Below, in pieces: positions 33,975-46,553 of a stretch of DNA of 64,000 bases; position 1 is the first letter of the stretch; each line of letters begins with the position of its first letter. This DNA is from Parapusillimonas sp013416435 (GTDB lineage Bacteria; Pseudomonadota; Gammaproteobacteria; Burkholderiales; Burkholderiaceae_B): NCBI RefSeq assembly GCF_052180245.1, contig NZ_CP197474.1, forward strand, positions 2,604,001-2,668,000, read 5' to 3'. A model generated the notes under the pieces. The model was given only the letters and a program-made list of their open reading frames with translations, was not told the origin of the DNA and did no database searches. A program made the position numbers and the translations under genes.

Positions 33975-35690
33975 TTAACCGTCGTCGCGCTGTTGGTCGA
34001 GCTTGGCCTTCAGCAGAGCGCCCAGGTTGGTGGTACCCGACGAAGCGCTGGCTTCCGACATGCGCTGCAGGGTATCGGCGGTTTCAGCGTTGTCACGTGC
34101 CTTGATCGACAACTGGATCGAACGCGTCTTGCGATCGATGTTGATGATCATGGCTTCGACGTTGTCGCCGACGTTCAGCACCGTGCTGGCGTCTTCGACG
34201 CGGCCGCTGGAGATCTCGGATGCGCGGAGATAGCCTTCGACATCGACGGACAGCGTCACGACCGCGCCCTTGGCTTCCACGGACTTGATCACGCCGGGAA
34301 CCACTGCGCCCTTGTCGTAGGTTGCAACGAAGTTGTTGAAGGGGTCGCCTTCCAGTTGCTTGATACCCAGGGAGATACGCTCTTTGTCGGTATCGATGCC
34401 CAGGACCACGGCGTCGATTTCGTCGCCCTTCTTGAAGTTGCGGACCGCTTCTTCGCCGGTTTCAGTCCAGGACAGGTCGGACAAGTGCACCAGGCCGTCG
34501 ATGCCGCCGGGCAGGCCGACGAACACGCCGAAGTCGGTGATCGACTTGATGGCGCCGCGAACCTTGTCGCCGCGCTTGAAGTTGATCGAGAACTCTTCCC
34601 AGGGATTCGCGCGGCACTGCTTCATGCCCAGCGAAATACGGCGACGGTCTTCGTCGATTTCGAGAACCATGACTTCGACTTCTTCGCCCAGGGTGACGAC
34701 CTTGCGCGGATCGACGTTCTTGTTGGTCCAGTCCATTTCGGAGACGTGCACCAGGCCTTCGATACCGGCCTCGACTTCAACGAACGCACCGTAGTCGGTC
34801 AGGTTGGTTACCTTGCCGAACAGGCGGGTGCCTTGCGGGTAGCGACGAGCCAGGCCGACCCATGGGTCTTCGCCAAGCTGCTTGACGCCCAGGGAAACGC
34901 GGCTCTTTTCCTGATCGAACTTGAGGACCTTGGCTTCGACTTCCTGGCCCACCTGCAGGACTTCGGAAGGATGGCGGACGCGGCGCCATGCCATGTCGGT
35001 GATGTGCAGCAGACCATCGATGCCGCCCAGGTCGACGAACGCACCGTAATCGGTGATGTTCTTGACGATACCCTTGACCACAGCGCCTTCGCTGAGGGTT
35101 TCGAGCAACTTCTGGCGCTCTTCGCCCATGCTGGCTTCAAGGACCGAGCGACGCGACAGCACAACGTTGTTGCGCTTGCGATCGAGCTTGATGACCTTGA
35201 ATTCCATGGTCTTGCCCTCGTAGGGCGTGGTGTCCTTGACGGGACGCAGATCGACCAGCGAGCCGGGCAGGAACGCGCGGATGCCGTTGGTCATGACGGT
35301 AAGACCGCCCTTCACCTTGCCGGTGATCGTGCCGGTAACCATTTCACCAGACTCGAGCGCTTGCTCGAGCTGCAGCCAGGCCGACAGGCGCTTGGCGCGG
35401 TCGCGCGACAGGATGGTGTCGCCGTAGCCGTTTTCCAGGGAGTCGATGGCGACCGAAACAAAATCGCCGGCTTCGACTTCGAGTTCGCCCTGATCGTTCA
35501 GGAACTCTTCAAGGGGAATCAGCGCTTCGGACTTGAGTCCGGCGTTGACCACGACGAAATTGTGATCGATGCGTACGACTTCAGCGGAAATCACCTCACC
35601 GGACTTCATGTCCTGGTTCTTGATGCTTTCTGCAAACAGGTCGGCAAAGCTTTCGCCGCCTGTGGCGGCAGGGGTTGAAATGGTGGACAT
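33975..35690 (-). CDS. rpsA: 30S ribosomal protein S1
   Basis: S1 binds mRNA on the 30S subunit. The 571-residue protein carries six S1 repeats, seen in the recurring pattern G-x-V-x-x-I-T-D-x-G-x-F-V (KNITDYGAFVDLGGIDGLLHITDMAW, NLTDYGAFVEVEAGIEGLVHVSE, SITDFGVFVGLPGGIDGLVHLSD) with EKSRVSLGVKQL-type ends. The length is normal. The gap to cmk is 118 bp and may hold its own promoter and an autoregulatory leader. Confidence 0.97.
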   Translation of the reverse strand: MSTISTPAATGGESFADLFAESIKNQDMKSGEVISAEVVRIDHNFVVVNAGLKSEALIPLEEFLNDQGELEVEAGDFVSVAIDSLENGYGDTILSRDRAKRLSAWLQLEQALESGEMVTGTITGKVKGGLTVMTNGIRAFLPGSLVDLRPVKDTTPYEGKTMEFKVIKLDRKRNNVVLSRRSVLEASMGEERQKLLETLSEGAVVKGIVKNITDYGAFVDLGGIDGLLHITDMAWRRVRHPSEVLQVGQEVEAKVLKFDQEKSRVSLGVKQLGEDPWVGLARRYPQGTRLFGKVTNLTDYGAFVEVEAGIEGLVHVSEMDWTNKNVDPRKVVTLGEEVEVMVLEIDEDRRRISLGMKQCRANPWEEFSINFKRGDKVRGAIKSITDFGVFVGLPGGIDGLVHLSDLSWTETGEEAVRNFKKGDEIDAVVLGIDTDKERISLGIKQLEGDPFNNFVATYDKGAVVPGVIKSVEAKGAVVTLSVDVEGYLRASEISSGRVEDASTVLNVGDNVEAMIINIDRKTRSIQLSIKARDNAETADTLQRMSEASASSGTTNLGALLKAKLDQQRDDG

Positions 35691-35808
35691 TAAATGAAAT
35701 CCATAAGCCGGAAATGGCTGTTAAAAACACACCAGGGAAGAACACCCGCCCCAGTGGAGTAAAAAACAATCCCGGCGCAAGCCTGCGATATCAGCGGCAG
35801 CTTGCGCG

Positions 35809-36480
35809 TCAGGACACCAGGCTCGACCAGTGGTCAAGCACGACTGCAACGGTTTCATCGATACTGAGATTCGATGAATCCACGGTTTTGGCATCAGGCG
35901 CCGCAACAAGCGGCGCATTAGCCCGAGTACGGTCGCGCTCATCGCGCAAACGCATATCTTCCAACAAGCCCGATAGGTTAGCAGAAAAACCCTTTTCCCT
36001 CAACTGCTTACACCTTCTTTTTGCGCGCGCCTCGACATCCGCCACCAGGAAGATCTTGAGCGTCGCATCGGGAAACACCACCGTGCCCATGTCGCGGCCG
36101 TCGGCGACCAGGCCCGGCGCCACCCGAAAAGCCCGCTGCCGCCCGAGCAGCGCCTCGCGCAGCGCGCCGTACGCGGCGATCCGCGACGCAAGATTTCCCA
36201 CCCGCTCTTCGCGTATGGCCTGCGTCACGTCGCGGCCCTCCATGAAGATGTCGCCGCTCCGGAAGGCGACATCGAGCCGGCTCGCCGTATCGGCCACCGC
36301 GGCCTCATCGGATGGATCCACCCCTTTTTCCAGCACGGCCAGGGCCGTCAGCCGATACAGGGCACCGCTGTCGAGCACCGACCAGCCCAGCGCCTGGGCG
36401 ACACGCATTGCAATCGTGCCCTTGCCCGAGGCCGTCGGGCCGTCGATGGCAATGACCGGAATCGAGGTGTGAGCCGTCAT
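35809..36480 (-). CDS. cmk: Cytidylate kinase
   Basis: Cmk phosphorylates CMP and dCMP. The 223-residue product has the P-loop IDGPTASGKGTIA (about 10-22), LDSGALYRLTAL, DGRDMGTVVFPDA and the LID-region RDERDRTRANAPL. ATG at 36480 overlaps the aroA stop as ATGA. Confidence 0.96.
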   Translation of the reverse strand: MTAHTSIPVIAIDGPTASGKGTIAMRVAQALGWSVLDSGALYRLTALAVLEKGVDPSDEAAVADTASRLDVAFRSGDIFMEGRDVTQAIREERVGNLASRIAAYGALREALLGRQRAFRVAPGLVADGRDMGTVVFPDATLKIFLVADVEARAKRRCKQLREKGFSANLSGLLEDMRLRDERDRTRANAPLVAAPDAKTVDSSNLSIDETVAVVLDHWSSLVS

Positions 36481-37796
36481 GCCTGCACCAATCCTTTGAA
36501 GACGGAGAAATAATCGGGAAAGGTCTTGGCCACGCAATCAGGATCCTCGATCGTGACCGTGGCCGGACCGAAAGCGGCGAGGGAAAAGCACATGGCGATG
36601 CGATGATCGTCGTAGGTGGCGATGGATGCGGAGCGCCATTCGCCCGGACGCACAGGATGGACGATGAGCCAGTCCGGCCCGGACTCCACTTTCGCGCCCA
36701 GCTTCTCCAATTCGGTGTGCATGGCGTGGATGCGGTCTGTTTCCTTGACGCGCCAGCTGCCGATGTTGCGCAAGGCGCAAGGGCCGTCCGCGTACAGCGC
36801 CATGGCCGCCGCGGTCATCGCGGCATCCGGGATCAGATTGAAGTCCAGGTCGAACGCCTTGAGACGATCGCCACGCGCCACCTGGGCCCCGCTGACTTCA
36901 ATCGCGTGGGGGTGTCGCACAACGGCCGCGCCCATGGCCTCGACCACGTCCGCGAAAGCCATGTCGCCCTGCATGCTGTCCGCCCCTGCCCCTTCGATAT
37001 GGACGGGACCTCCGCCGATGGCGCCCAGGGCCATGAAATACGAGGCCGAGGAAGCGTCGCCCTCGATCTCGAGCCGCCCGGGCGAAACGTAGCGCGAGCC
37101 CGCCGGCACGACGAAGCGCCGCCAGTCCTGCCGCTGGACGACGACGCCGAAGCGTTCCATCAGCTTTAGCGTGATCAGGATGTAGGGTTGGGAAATCAGT
37201 TCGCCGTCGACCTCGATGACGACCTCGTTGCCGGTATCCGCGTGCAGCGGCGCCGCCATCAGCAAGGCGGTAAGGAACTGGCTGGACACGGATCCTTTCA
37301 CGCGGATCGGACGGCTGCCGCTGAAGGCGCCATGGCCTATGGCCAGCGGCGGATACCCCTTGTTGCCCAGATAGCGAATGTGCGCCCCCGCGCCCAGCAA
37401 AGCATCGACCAGATCGCCGATGGGCCGCTCATGCATGCGCGGAACACCCGACAGCCGGAAGTCGCCGCCCATGACGGCCAATGCCGCGGTCAAGGGCCGG
37501 AATGCCGTTCCGGCATTGCCCAGGAACAGGTCACCGGACCGATTGGGGAAGGGATTGGCACCATGGACGCGCACGTGATCCCGGCCGATGTCATCGATGC
37601 GCACACCCATTTGCCGCAAGGCGGCGAGCATGACTCGCGTATCGTCCGAATCGAGCAGACCCGTCAGTTCGGTGGCCCCTTGAGCCAGCGCGGCAATCAG
37701 CAGCACGCGGTTGGAAATGCTTTTCGATCCGGGCAGCCGCAGCCGGCCGGCAGCCCGGGTAACCGGTTCAAGGACTAGACGCTCGTTTGTGCTCAT
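36477..37796 (-). CDS. aroA: 3-phosphoshikimate 1-carboxyvinyltransferase (EPSP synthase)
   Basis: AroA joins shikimate-3-phosphate with phosphoenolpyruvate in the shikimate pathway. The 439-residue product has LPGSKSISNRVLLIAALAQG near the N-terminus, GNAGTAFRPLTAAL (class I, normally glyphosate-sensitive, with the glycine kept), VKGSVSSQFLTALL and a C-terminal DDHRIAMCFSLA. ATG at 37796 overlaps the tyrA stop (TAATG). Confidence 0.96.
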   Translation of the reverse strand: MSTNERLVLEPVTRAAGRLRLPGSKSISNRVLLIAALAQGATELTGLLDSDDTRVMLAALRQMGVRIDDIGRDHVRVHGANPFPNRSGDLFLGNAGTAFRPLTAALAVMGGDFRLSGVPRMHERPIGDLVDALLGAGAHIRYLGNKGYPPLAIGHGAFSGSRPIRVKGSVSSQFLTALLMAAPLHADTGNEVVIEVDGELISQPYILITLKLMERFGVVVQRQDWRRFVVPAGSRYVSPGRLEIEGDASSASYFMALGAIGGGPVHIEGAGADSMQGDMAFADVVEAMGAAVVRHPHAIEVSGAQVARGDRLKAFDLDFNLIPDAAMTAAAMALYADGPCALRNIGSWRVKETDRIHAMHTELEKLGAKVESGPDWLIVHPVRPGEWRSASIATYDDHRIAMCFSLAAFGPATVTIEDPDCVAKTFPDYFSVFKGLVQA

Positions 37797-38695
37797 TACA
37801 TTCCACTCCTGCTGCCCCATAGACGGCGCGCCGTGGCCGCGCGCTCCAGAAATTTTTCGAGTGCCGGGCCATCGGCGTCTTCGAGCGCCTGCTCGGCCCG
37901 CAACAAAGCGTCCTTGACCTCTTTCAATTCGGACAGGACCGCGGCGCGATTGCTCAGGAAGATATCCCGCCATACCTCGGCCGAACCCGCGGATATGCGG
38001 GTGAAATCGCGGAAGCCGCTGGCCGCCAGCGCCATGCGCAAATCGGAATCCGCCGCGGTCGCCACCTGCCACATGAATACCGACGAAAGAAAATGCGGTA
38101 CGTGGCTGACCGAGGCCAATACCTTGTCGTGGACATCGGGCTCCATGACCATGACCTGGGCGCCGCACGCCTCCCAGACGCACGTCAGGTGCTCCCGGTC
38201 GGTATTGCGGTTCTCCGGCAAGGGGGTAAGGACGACCTTGCGTGCCCGATACAGGCCGGGATCCGCAGCCTCCGGGCCTGCTTTTTCGGCGCCCGCGACC
38301 GGATGGCCGGGAATGAACTGGGCAATGCGATCGCCCAATGCCGCACGCGCGGCCTGGACCACGTCTGCCTTGGTGCTGCCCGCATCGGTCACCAGCGTAT
38401 CAGCGCGCAGGAATGGCAGCAAGCCTTCGAGCAGCGACTGTGTCGCGCCGACGGGCGCCGACAGCATGATCAAGTCCGCCTGGCTCGCAGCCTGCTCCAG
38501 GGTGGCGATTTCATCGATCAGGCCCAGCTTCAGCGCCTGCATCAGAGAGCCGCGCTGGCGTCCCACGCCGAGAATGCGTCCAACGGCGCCCCGTTCGCGC
38601 AGCGCGGCAGCGAAAGAGCCTCCGATGAGCCCTACCCCGACGACCGCCAGTACCGGCACCAGCGGCGGCGTCGCCGCCCGTCCCGCCTGGCTCAT
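37796..38695 (-). CDS. tyrA: Prephenate dehydrogenase
   Basis: TyrA makes 4-hydroxyphenylpyruvate for tyrosine. The 299-residue stand-alone enzyme has the NAD-binding VVGVGLIGGSFAAALRE, DAGSTKADVV, FIPGHPVAGAEKAGPEAAD and HDKVLASVSHVPHFLS. It lacks a chorismate mutase or ACT domain, so chorismate mutase must come from pheA in the same operon. It is coupled to hisC by ATGA. Confidence 0.95.
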   Translation of the reverse strand: MSQAGRAATPPLVPVLAVVGVGLIGGSFAAALRERGAVGRILGVGRQRGSLMQALKLGLIDEIATLEQAASQADLIMLSAPVGATQSLLEGLLPFLRADTLVTDAGSTKADVVQAARAALGDRIAQFIPGHPVAGAEKAGPEAADPGLYRARKVVLTPLPENRNTDREHLTCVWEACGAQVMVMEPDVHDKVLASVSHVPHFLSSVFMWQVATAADSDLRMALAASGFRDFTRISAGSAEVWRDIFLSNRAAVLSELKEVKDALLRAEQALEDADGPALEKFLERAATARRLWGSRSGM

Positions 38696-39828
38696 GGACT
38701 GAGGATTTCAGTCAGCGCCTGCACGAAGCGCTGGTTTTCTTCCGGCAGGCCGATTGAAACCCGCAACCATTCCGGCAAGCCGTCGCCCCCCACGGGACGC
38801 ACGATGACGCCGCGCTTGAGCAGCTCTAGATTGATGCGCGCCGCTTCGCCCACGTGCACGAGGACGAAGTTGCCGTAGCCTGGAACGAAGCGCAGGCCCA
38901 AACGGCCGAACGCTTCGGCCAGGGTCGCCTTGCCCGCGCGATTGATCTCATAGGACTGCTGCAGGAAGGCCGCGTCGCCCAATGCGGCAATTGCCGCCGC
39001 CTGGGCCAGGCTGTTCACATTGAATGGTTGCCGCACCCGATTCATGAGATCGGTCAGCCGGGGTTGCGCTATGGCAAAGCCCACGCGCAGCCCCGCCAGG
39101 CCGTAAGCCTTGGAAAACGTGCGTGAAACGATCAGGTTGGAATACTGCTCGACCCAACGGGCGCTGTCGAAACGCAGTTCGGGGTCGAGATATTCGTTAT
39201 AGGCTTCGTCCAGCAACACGGTGACCCGGTCGCCGTGCTGGGCCTGCACTTGCGACAGGAAATCCTCGATTTCGCCGGCGGGCAGAAAGGTGCCTGTCGG
39301 GTTGTTCGGATTGGCGATGAACACAATGCGTGTATCGTCGTCGATGGCTGCGAGCATGGCATTCAGATCGTGCCCGTGGTCACGCGCCGGAACCACTATG
39401 TGCCGGGCTCCGCGCGCCTGAGTCGCCAAGCGATAGACTGCGAACGCGTATTGCGAATATACGCTGGCGCGACCCGGCGCCAGCAAAGCCAGCGAGGCGA
39501 TCTCGAGCAGGTCATTGGAACCGTTGCCCAGCGTGATCCACTCGGCGGGGACTCGATAGCGTGCCGCAAGCGCAGACTTCAGCTCGAAGCCGTTGGGATC
39601 CGGATAGCGGCCCAGCGAGCCGGCGGCCGCCATCATGGCTGCCCGCGCCGATTCGGGCATGCCGAGCGGGTTCTCGTTGGAGGCGAGCTTGACGATGCCG
39701 GCGGGATCCAGACCGAATTCCCGCGCGAGCTCTTCGATAGGCTTGCCCGCCTGATACGGCGCAATCCCCAATACGTATTCGGGCACGTCCGGAGCCAGAG
39801 CGGGCTCTTTCAATTCATCGGTATTCAT
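38692..39828 (-). CDS. hisC: Histidinol-phosphate / aromatic aminotransferase (HisC2 type)
   Basis: A 378-residue PLP aminotransferase: KLASNENPLG, GNGSNDLLEIA, NPNNPTGTFLP, DEAYNEYLD and the PLP-lysine in SRTFSKAYGLAGLRVGF. The location between pheA and tyrA suggests a role in phenylalanine and tyrosine formation as well as, or instead of, histidine synthesis; no other his genes are near. Confidence 0.93.
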   Translation of the reverse strand: MNTDELKEPALAPDVPEYVLGIAPYQAGKPIEELAREFGLDPAGIVKLASNENPLGMPESARAAMMAAAGSLGRYPDPNGFELKSALAARYRVPAEWITLGNGSNDLLEIASLALLAPGRASVYSQYAFAVYRLATQARGARHIVVPARDHGHDLNAMLAAIDDDTRIVFIANPNNPTGTFLPAGEIEDFLSQVQAQHGDRVTVLLDEAYNEYLDPELRFDSARWVEQYSNLIVSRTFSKAYGLAGLRVGFAIAQPRLTDLMNRVRQPFNVNSLAQAAAIAALGDAAFLQQSYEINRAGKATLAEAFGRLGLRFVPGYGNFVLVHVGEAARINLELLKRGVIVRPVGGDGLPEWLRVSIGLPEENQRFVQALTEILSP

Positions 39829-39837
39829 GCGGCGTTC

Positions 39838-40923
39838 CTATTGCCTGGGGTAGGATCCCAGGACCTTGAAAAAGGCGACTTCTTTCTTGAGTTCTTCGAG
39901 CGCGCGCGCCACCGGCGGCTCGTTGCGATGGCCGATCAGGTCGACGTAAAAATAGTACTCCCACTGTCCGGTGCGCGCCGGCCGCGATTCCAGCCGCGTC
40001 ATGGACACGCCATTGGCCGCCAAAGGCGCCAGCATGTCGTAGACGGCGCCCGCGCGGTTGGGTACGGCAAGAATGATGCTCGTCTGGTCGTTGCCGGTGG
40101 GCAAGGTCTCGATGGGGCCGATGGCCAGAAAGCGCGTGCGGTTCTGCGGGTCGTCCTGGATGCCGGAGGATACGATCTGGAGATCCCAGGCATGGGCTGC
40201 CATCGTGCCCGCAATGGCGGCCACCGTAGGATCCTCGGAGGCAATGCGCGCCGCCTCGCCGTTGCTGGATGCGGCATCGCGCGGCAAGTCGGGATGATTG
40301 CGCGAGAGCCAGCCCTGGCATTGCGCCAGCGCCTGGGGATGCGCCATGACCCGCGTCACGCCTTCCAGCGTGCCGGACCGAGTCAGGAGATTGTGATGGA
40401 TCTTGATGGATCTTTCGCCCAGCACTTTCAACGGCGAGCTGAGGAACAGGTCGAGCGTGCGGTTGACCGCCCCCTCGGTGGAGTTCTCGACGGGCACGAC
40501 ACCCACGTTGGCCTGCCCCGCCTCGACGGCGCGGAATACTTCATCGAAGGAATTGAAACGCAGGCGCGTGATCGCGTGGCCGAAATGCTCCAGGGCGGCC
40601 TGTTCGGAAAAAGAGCCCTGGGGCCCCAGATAGGCCACGGTCAGTACGCTTTCCAGCCCGCGGCAGGTAGAGATGATCTGCGCCCAGACCGCGTCTATGG
40701 CTTCGGGCGTGAAAGGCCCCTGGTTCAGTTGCTGCAGCCGGCGGACCACCATGGCTTCGCGCTCCGGCTTGAGCACCGGCCCTTCTTCGTCGAATTCCTG
40801 CTTGACCTTGCCGACCTCCTGGGCCGTTGCGGCTCGCCGATTGAGCAGTTCCAGTATCTGTTCGTCCAGCGCGTCGATGCGCTGGCGCAAGGGCAATAAG
40901 CGGGCTTGCAAAGAATCATCCAT
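39838..40923 (-). CDS. pheA: Bifunctional chorismate mutase / prephenate dehydratase (P-protein)
   Basis: A 361-residue fusion. Residues about 1-90 form an AroQ chorismate mutase (LLPLRQRIDALDEQILELLNRRA), 95-270 the dehydratase (VAYLGPQGSFSEQAAL, VGVVPVENSTEGAVNRTLDLF), and 280-360 an ACT regulatory domain with TSIILAVPNRAGAVYDML and TRLESRPAR, the phenylalanine-binding ESRP motif. ATG at 40923 overlaps the serC end by 8 nt. Confidence 0.96.
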   Translation of the reverse strand: MDDSLQARLLPLRQRIDALDEQILELLNRRAATAQEVGKVKQEFDEEGPVLKPEREAMVVRRLQQLNQGPFTPEAIDAVWAQIISTCRGLESVLTVAYLGPQGSFSEQAALEHFGHAITRLRFNSFDEVFRAVEAGQANVGVVPVENSTEGAVNRTLDLFLSSPLKVLGERSIKIHHNLLTRSGTLEGVTRVMAHPQALAQCQGWLSRNHPDLPRDAASSNGEAARIASEDPTVAAIAGTMAAHAWDLQIVSSGIQDDPQNRTRFLAIGPIETLPTGNDQTSIILAVPNRAGAVYDMLAPLAANGVSMTRLESRPARTGQWEYYFYVDLIGHRNEPPVARALEELKKEVAFFKVLGSYPRQ

Positions 40924-42043
40924 ATCGACGCTCGAACTCCTGCATGAAAGAAACAAGGGCTTGCACGGCCTGCAGCGGCACGGCGTTGTAAATGGACGCG
41001 CGCATGCCGCCCACGCTTTTATGACCCTTGAGCTGCATCAGGCCGGATTTGTCCGCCTGTGCGAGGAATTCGGCGTTGAGCGATTCGTCGTGCAGGAAGA
41101 AAGGAATGTTCATGCGAGACCGCGATCCGGCATGGATGCGGTTGAGGTAAAAGGCGGAGCCGTCCAGGTAATCGTACAGGGCCTGTGCCTTGGCGATGTT
41201 GGCCGCCTCGATGGCGGCCACGCCGCCCTGCTTCTTCAGCCACTTGAACACCAGGCCCGCTATGTAGATGGCGTAGGTCGGCGGCGTATTGAACATGGAG
41301 CCGGACGCCGCCACATTGACGTAATCGAAGGCGGACGGGCATACGGGAAGCGCATGGCCGATGAGGTCCTTGCGAACGATGACCACCGTGACGCCGGCCG
41401 GGCCGGCGTTCTTCTGCGCGCCGGCATACACCAGCGCGGCCTTGGAAAAATCGATGGTGCGCGACAGGAAATGCGAGGACGCATCCACGACCAGGGGTAC
41501 GTCCGGCGCACCGAGGGCACCCATGTCCGGCCAGTCCGGGAACTCGACGCCGCCTATCGTTTCATTGCTGCACAAATGCAGGTACGCCGCATCACTGCGC
41601 AGCCGCCATTCGGTCGTGGCCGGAAACCAGGTCCAGGGCTCCTGCCTGACTCCATCGATATCGGCCGCCTCGCCGCTGGTCGCGGCGATGGAGACATCGC
41701 CGTAGCGCTGCGCTTCTTTATAGGACTTGCTGGACCAGATGCCGCTCAGGATATAGTCGGCCTTGTGCGCGCCGCCGCGGCCGATCAGGTTCATGGGCAC
41801 GATGGCGTTCTCGGCCGTCGCGCCGCCCTGCATGAACAGCACTTCGTAGTCATCGGGAATGGCCAGCAGCTCGCGCAGGTCAGCCACCGCCTCGTCGCGG
41901 ATCTGGGTGAACTGCTTGCCGCGGTGGCTCATTTCCATCACGGACATGCCGCAGCCGTGCCAGTCGGTCATTTCGGCCGCCGCCTGCTGCAGGACTTCGA
42001 GCGGCAGCGCCGACGGGCCTGCCGAAAAATTCCAGGGACGCAT
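40916..42043 (-). CDS. serC: Phosphoserine aminotransferase
   Basis: SerC converts 3-phosphohydroxypyruvate to phosphoserine, and also acts in pyridoxine synthesis. The 375-residue product begins MRPWNFSAGPSALPLEVL and has GGATAENAIVPMNL, the PLP-lysine region YAGAQKNAGPAGVTVVIV and NTPPTYAIYIAGLV. It starts 2 nt after the gyrA stop, so it is read from the gyrA transcript. Confidence 0.96.
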   Translation of the reverse strand: MRPWNFSAGPSALPLEVLQQAAAEMTDWHGCGMSVMEMSHRGKQFTQIRDEAVADLRELLAIPDDYEVLFMQGGATAENAIVPMNLIGRGGAHKADYILSGIWSSKSYKEAQRYGDVSIAATSGEAADIDGVRQEPWTWFPATTEWRLRSDAAYLHLCSNETIGGVEFPDWPDMGALGAPDVPLVVDASSHFLSRTIDFSKAALVYAGAQKNAGPAGVTVVIVRKDLIGHALPVCPSAFDYVNVAASGSMFNTPPTYAIYIAGLVFKWLKKQGGVAAIEAANIAKAQALYDYLDGSAFYLNRIHAGSRSRMNIPFFLHDESLNAEFLAQADKSGLMQLKGHKSVGGMRASIYNAVPLQAVQALVSFMQEFERRYG

Positions 42044-42045
42044 GC

Positions 42046-44730
<2,685 letters not shown>

Positions 44731-45148
44731 AGAGTGTCTTAAACGTAAAAAGCGTGAAGTCAGGCCGTTGACGGGCGAATGGGAAATTCTAGCACTTCCT
44801 CCTATAGAGGCCTTCATGGGCACGGAATCTGCTACCACGTGCCATGTCCACGTCAATCAACAAGGTCTTTTCACTCGGCTACTTAACAAACCACTTTAAG
44901 GATTCTGGCTGTTGCCAAAAACCAACAATAATGTTGGAGATAAGGTAGAAATCCGAATATCTGAGCCGTATGCGCCATTGAAGCTTAACGAATCGCCCAG
45001 AAATGCCGTAAGATTCGCCCTAACACGCATGAAACCCAGCGCAATTCTTTGATTCAATCATGGCGTTGCTATACTGGCTCCGTTTTCTTGATATGCGGCG
45101 GGGGTTCGCTGCGGTCACTTACCAGCATTAAGCTCAATGAGGAGAAAC
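44731..45148. promoter_or_regulatory. gyrA-ompA divergent intergenic region with ompA promoter
   Basis: This 418-bp gap holds no convincing gene. For ompA, an extended -10 TGCTATACT (45067-45075) with TTTGAT (45048-45053) 16 bp upstream gives a plausible sigma70 promoter, with an ompA leader of roughly 65 nt. gyrA promoter elements were not resolved. Frames in this gap are short and unconvincing. Confidence 0.6.
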
Positions 45149-45733
45149 ATGAATAAACCCTCCAAAATCGCACTAGCACTCGCCATTGCCGCCGCTTCGG
45201 CCTCTGGCGCAGTATCTGCGCAAACCGTCGATAACTGGCGCAATTCGTTTGGCGACGTGTGGATGAACGGCACCAACGAACTGTGCTGGCGCGACAGCTT
45301 CTGGACCCCCGCCACCGGCATCCCCGGTTGCGACGGTGTGCCAGTTGCTCAGGCCGAAGCTCCCGTCGTTGCGCCTACCGCAACCAAAGTTGTGTTGAAT
45401 GCTGACACCTTCTTCGACTTCGACAAGTCCACCATCAAGCCTGAAGGCCGCCAAGTGCTTGATCAAGTTGCCGCTCAGGTCAACACGATCAACCTTGAAA
45501 CCCTCATCGCAACCGGCCACACCGACTCCATCGGTACCGAGCAATACAACATGGGCCTGTCGCAGCGTCGTGCAAACTCCGTCAAGGATTACCTCGTCGG
45601 CAAGGGCATTCCCGCCGACCGTATCTACGTCGAAGGCAAGGGCGAATCCGCTCCGGTCGCATCCAATGCGACTCGCGAAGGCCGTGCACAGAACCGTCGC
45701 GTGGAAATCGAAATCGTTGGCGTCCGCAAGTAA
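45149..45733 (+). CDS. ompA: OmpA-family outer-membrane/peptidoglycan-binding protein
   Basis: A 194-residue protein with a Sec signal peptide (MNKPSKIALALAIAAASASG, cut near AVSA-Q), a short Trp/Cys-containing region (NWRNSFGDVWMNGTNELCWR) and a C-terminal OmpA domain (DTFFDFDKSTIKPEGRQVLD, TGHTDSIGTEQYNMGLSQRR, AQNRRVEIEI). It lacks an 8-strand barrel, matching the short OmpA form of Bordetella relatives. AGGAG precedes the ATG by 5 nt. Codon use looks strongly biased, as in a highly expressed gene. Confidence 0.94.
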   Translation: MNKPSKIALALAIAAASASGAVSAQTVDNWRNSFGDVWMNGTNELCWRDSFWTPATGIPGCDGVPVAQAEAPVVAPTATKVVLNADTFFDFDKSTIKPEGRQVLDQVAAQVNTINLETLIATGHTDSIGTEQYNMGLSQRRANSVKDYLVGKGIPADRIYVEGKGESAPVASNATREGRAQNRRVEIEIVGVRK

Positions 45734-45769
45734 TACATCCGTGTAGTACAAGCAGCGTTAAACGTTACA

Positions 45770-45798
45770 ATAAGGGCTCCGCTTTGCGGGGCCCTTAT
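45770..45798 (+). terminator. Hairpin terminator after ompA
   Basis: ATAAGGGCTCCGC pairs with GCGGGGCCCTTAT (one G-T pair) around a TTT loop, 36 nt after the ompA stop. The following CATTTATGG is only weakly T-rich, so termination may be partial; ubiG begins 16 nt later. Confidence 0.75.
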
Positions 45799-45814
45799 CA
45801 TTTATGGATTGCAC

Positions 45815-46549
45815 ATGAATACGACCGCACCCCCGACGCCCAATTCAGACGCCAACGTGGATCAGGCCGAGCTGGAAAAATTCAGCGCCCTGGCCTCTAA
45901 ATGGTGGGACCCGGAAAGCGAGTTCAAGCCGCTGCACGCCATCAACCCCCTGCGCCTGGGCTGGATACTCGATCAGGCAGGCAGCCTGCAGGGCAAGACC
46001 GTGCTCGATATCGGCTGCGGCGGGGGCATACTGGCGGAAAGCATGGCAAAGGCGGGAGCCAAGGTGACGGGTATCGATCTGGCGCAAAAATCGCTGACCG
46101 TCGCACGGCTGCATGGCCTGGAGTCCGGCGTGCCCGTGGAATACAAGGCCATCAGCGCCGAAGCGCTTGCAAGCCAGCAGCCAGGCCACTACGACGTCGT
46201 CACCTGCATGGAAATGCTCGAACACGTACCCGACCCGGCATCCATCGTCCGCGCCTGCGCCACCCTGGTCAAGCCTGGCGGCTGGGTGTTTTTTTCCACC
46301 CTCAACCGCAACCCCAAGTCCTTTCTTTTCGCCATCGTAGGGGCGGAATACGTGCTGCGCATGCTGCCCAAAGGCACCCACAGCTACGAAAGCTTCATCA
46401 AGCCCAGCGAACTTTCCGCCGCCGCGCGGGCCGCGGGGCTTGCCGTTACTCAACTCGCCGGCATGGAATACAACCCCATCACCGACCTCTACAAACTCTC
46501 CAGCGATACATCGGTGAACTATCTGCTGGCGGCCCGACACGAGAATTGA
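45815..46549 (+). CDS. ubiG: Ubiquinone biosynthesis O-methyltransferase
   Basis: UbiG does both O-methylations of ubiquinone synthesis. The 244-residue product has FSALASKWWDPESEFKPLH, the SAM motif VLDIGCGGGILAESMAKAG and VTCMEMLEHVPDP. ATG at 45815 (MNTTAPPTP) is used. The gene is 4 nt upstream of gph, a linkage common in proteobacteria. Confidence 0.96.
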   Translation: MNTTAPPTPNSDANVDQAELEKFSALASKWWDPESEFKPLHAINPLRLGWILDQAGSLQGKTVLDIGCGGGILAESMAKAGAKVTGIDLAQKSLTVARLHGLESGVPVEYKAISAEALASQQPGHYDVVTCMEMLEHVPDPASIVRACATLVKPGGWVFFSTLNRNPKSFLFAIVGAEYVLRMLPKGTHSYESFIKPSELSAAARAAGLAVTQLAGMEYNPITDLYKLSSDTSVNYLLAARHEN

Positions 46550-46553
46550 CCCC

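Noticed and set aside
33993..35678. A 561-codon open frame antisense to rpsA
   Set aside because: Same composition effect; rpsA on the minus strand is unmistakable and full length.
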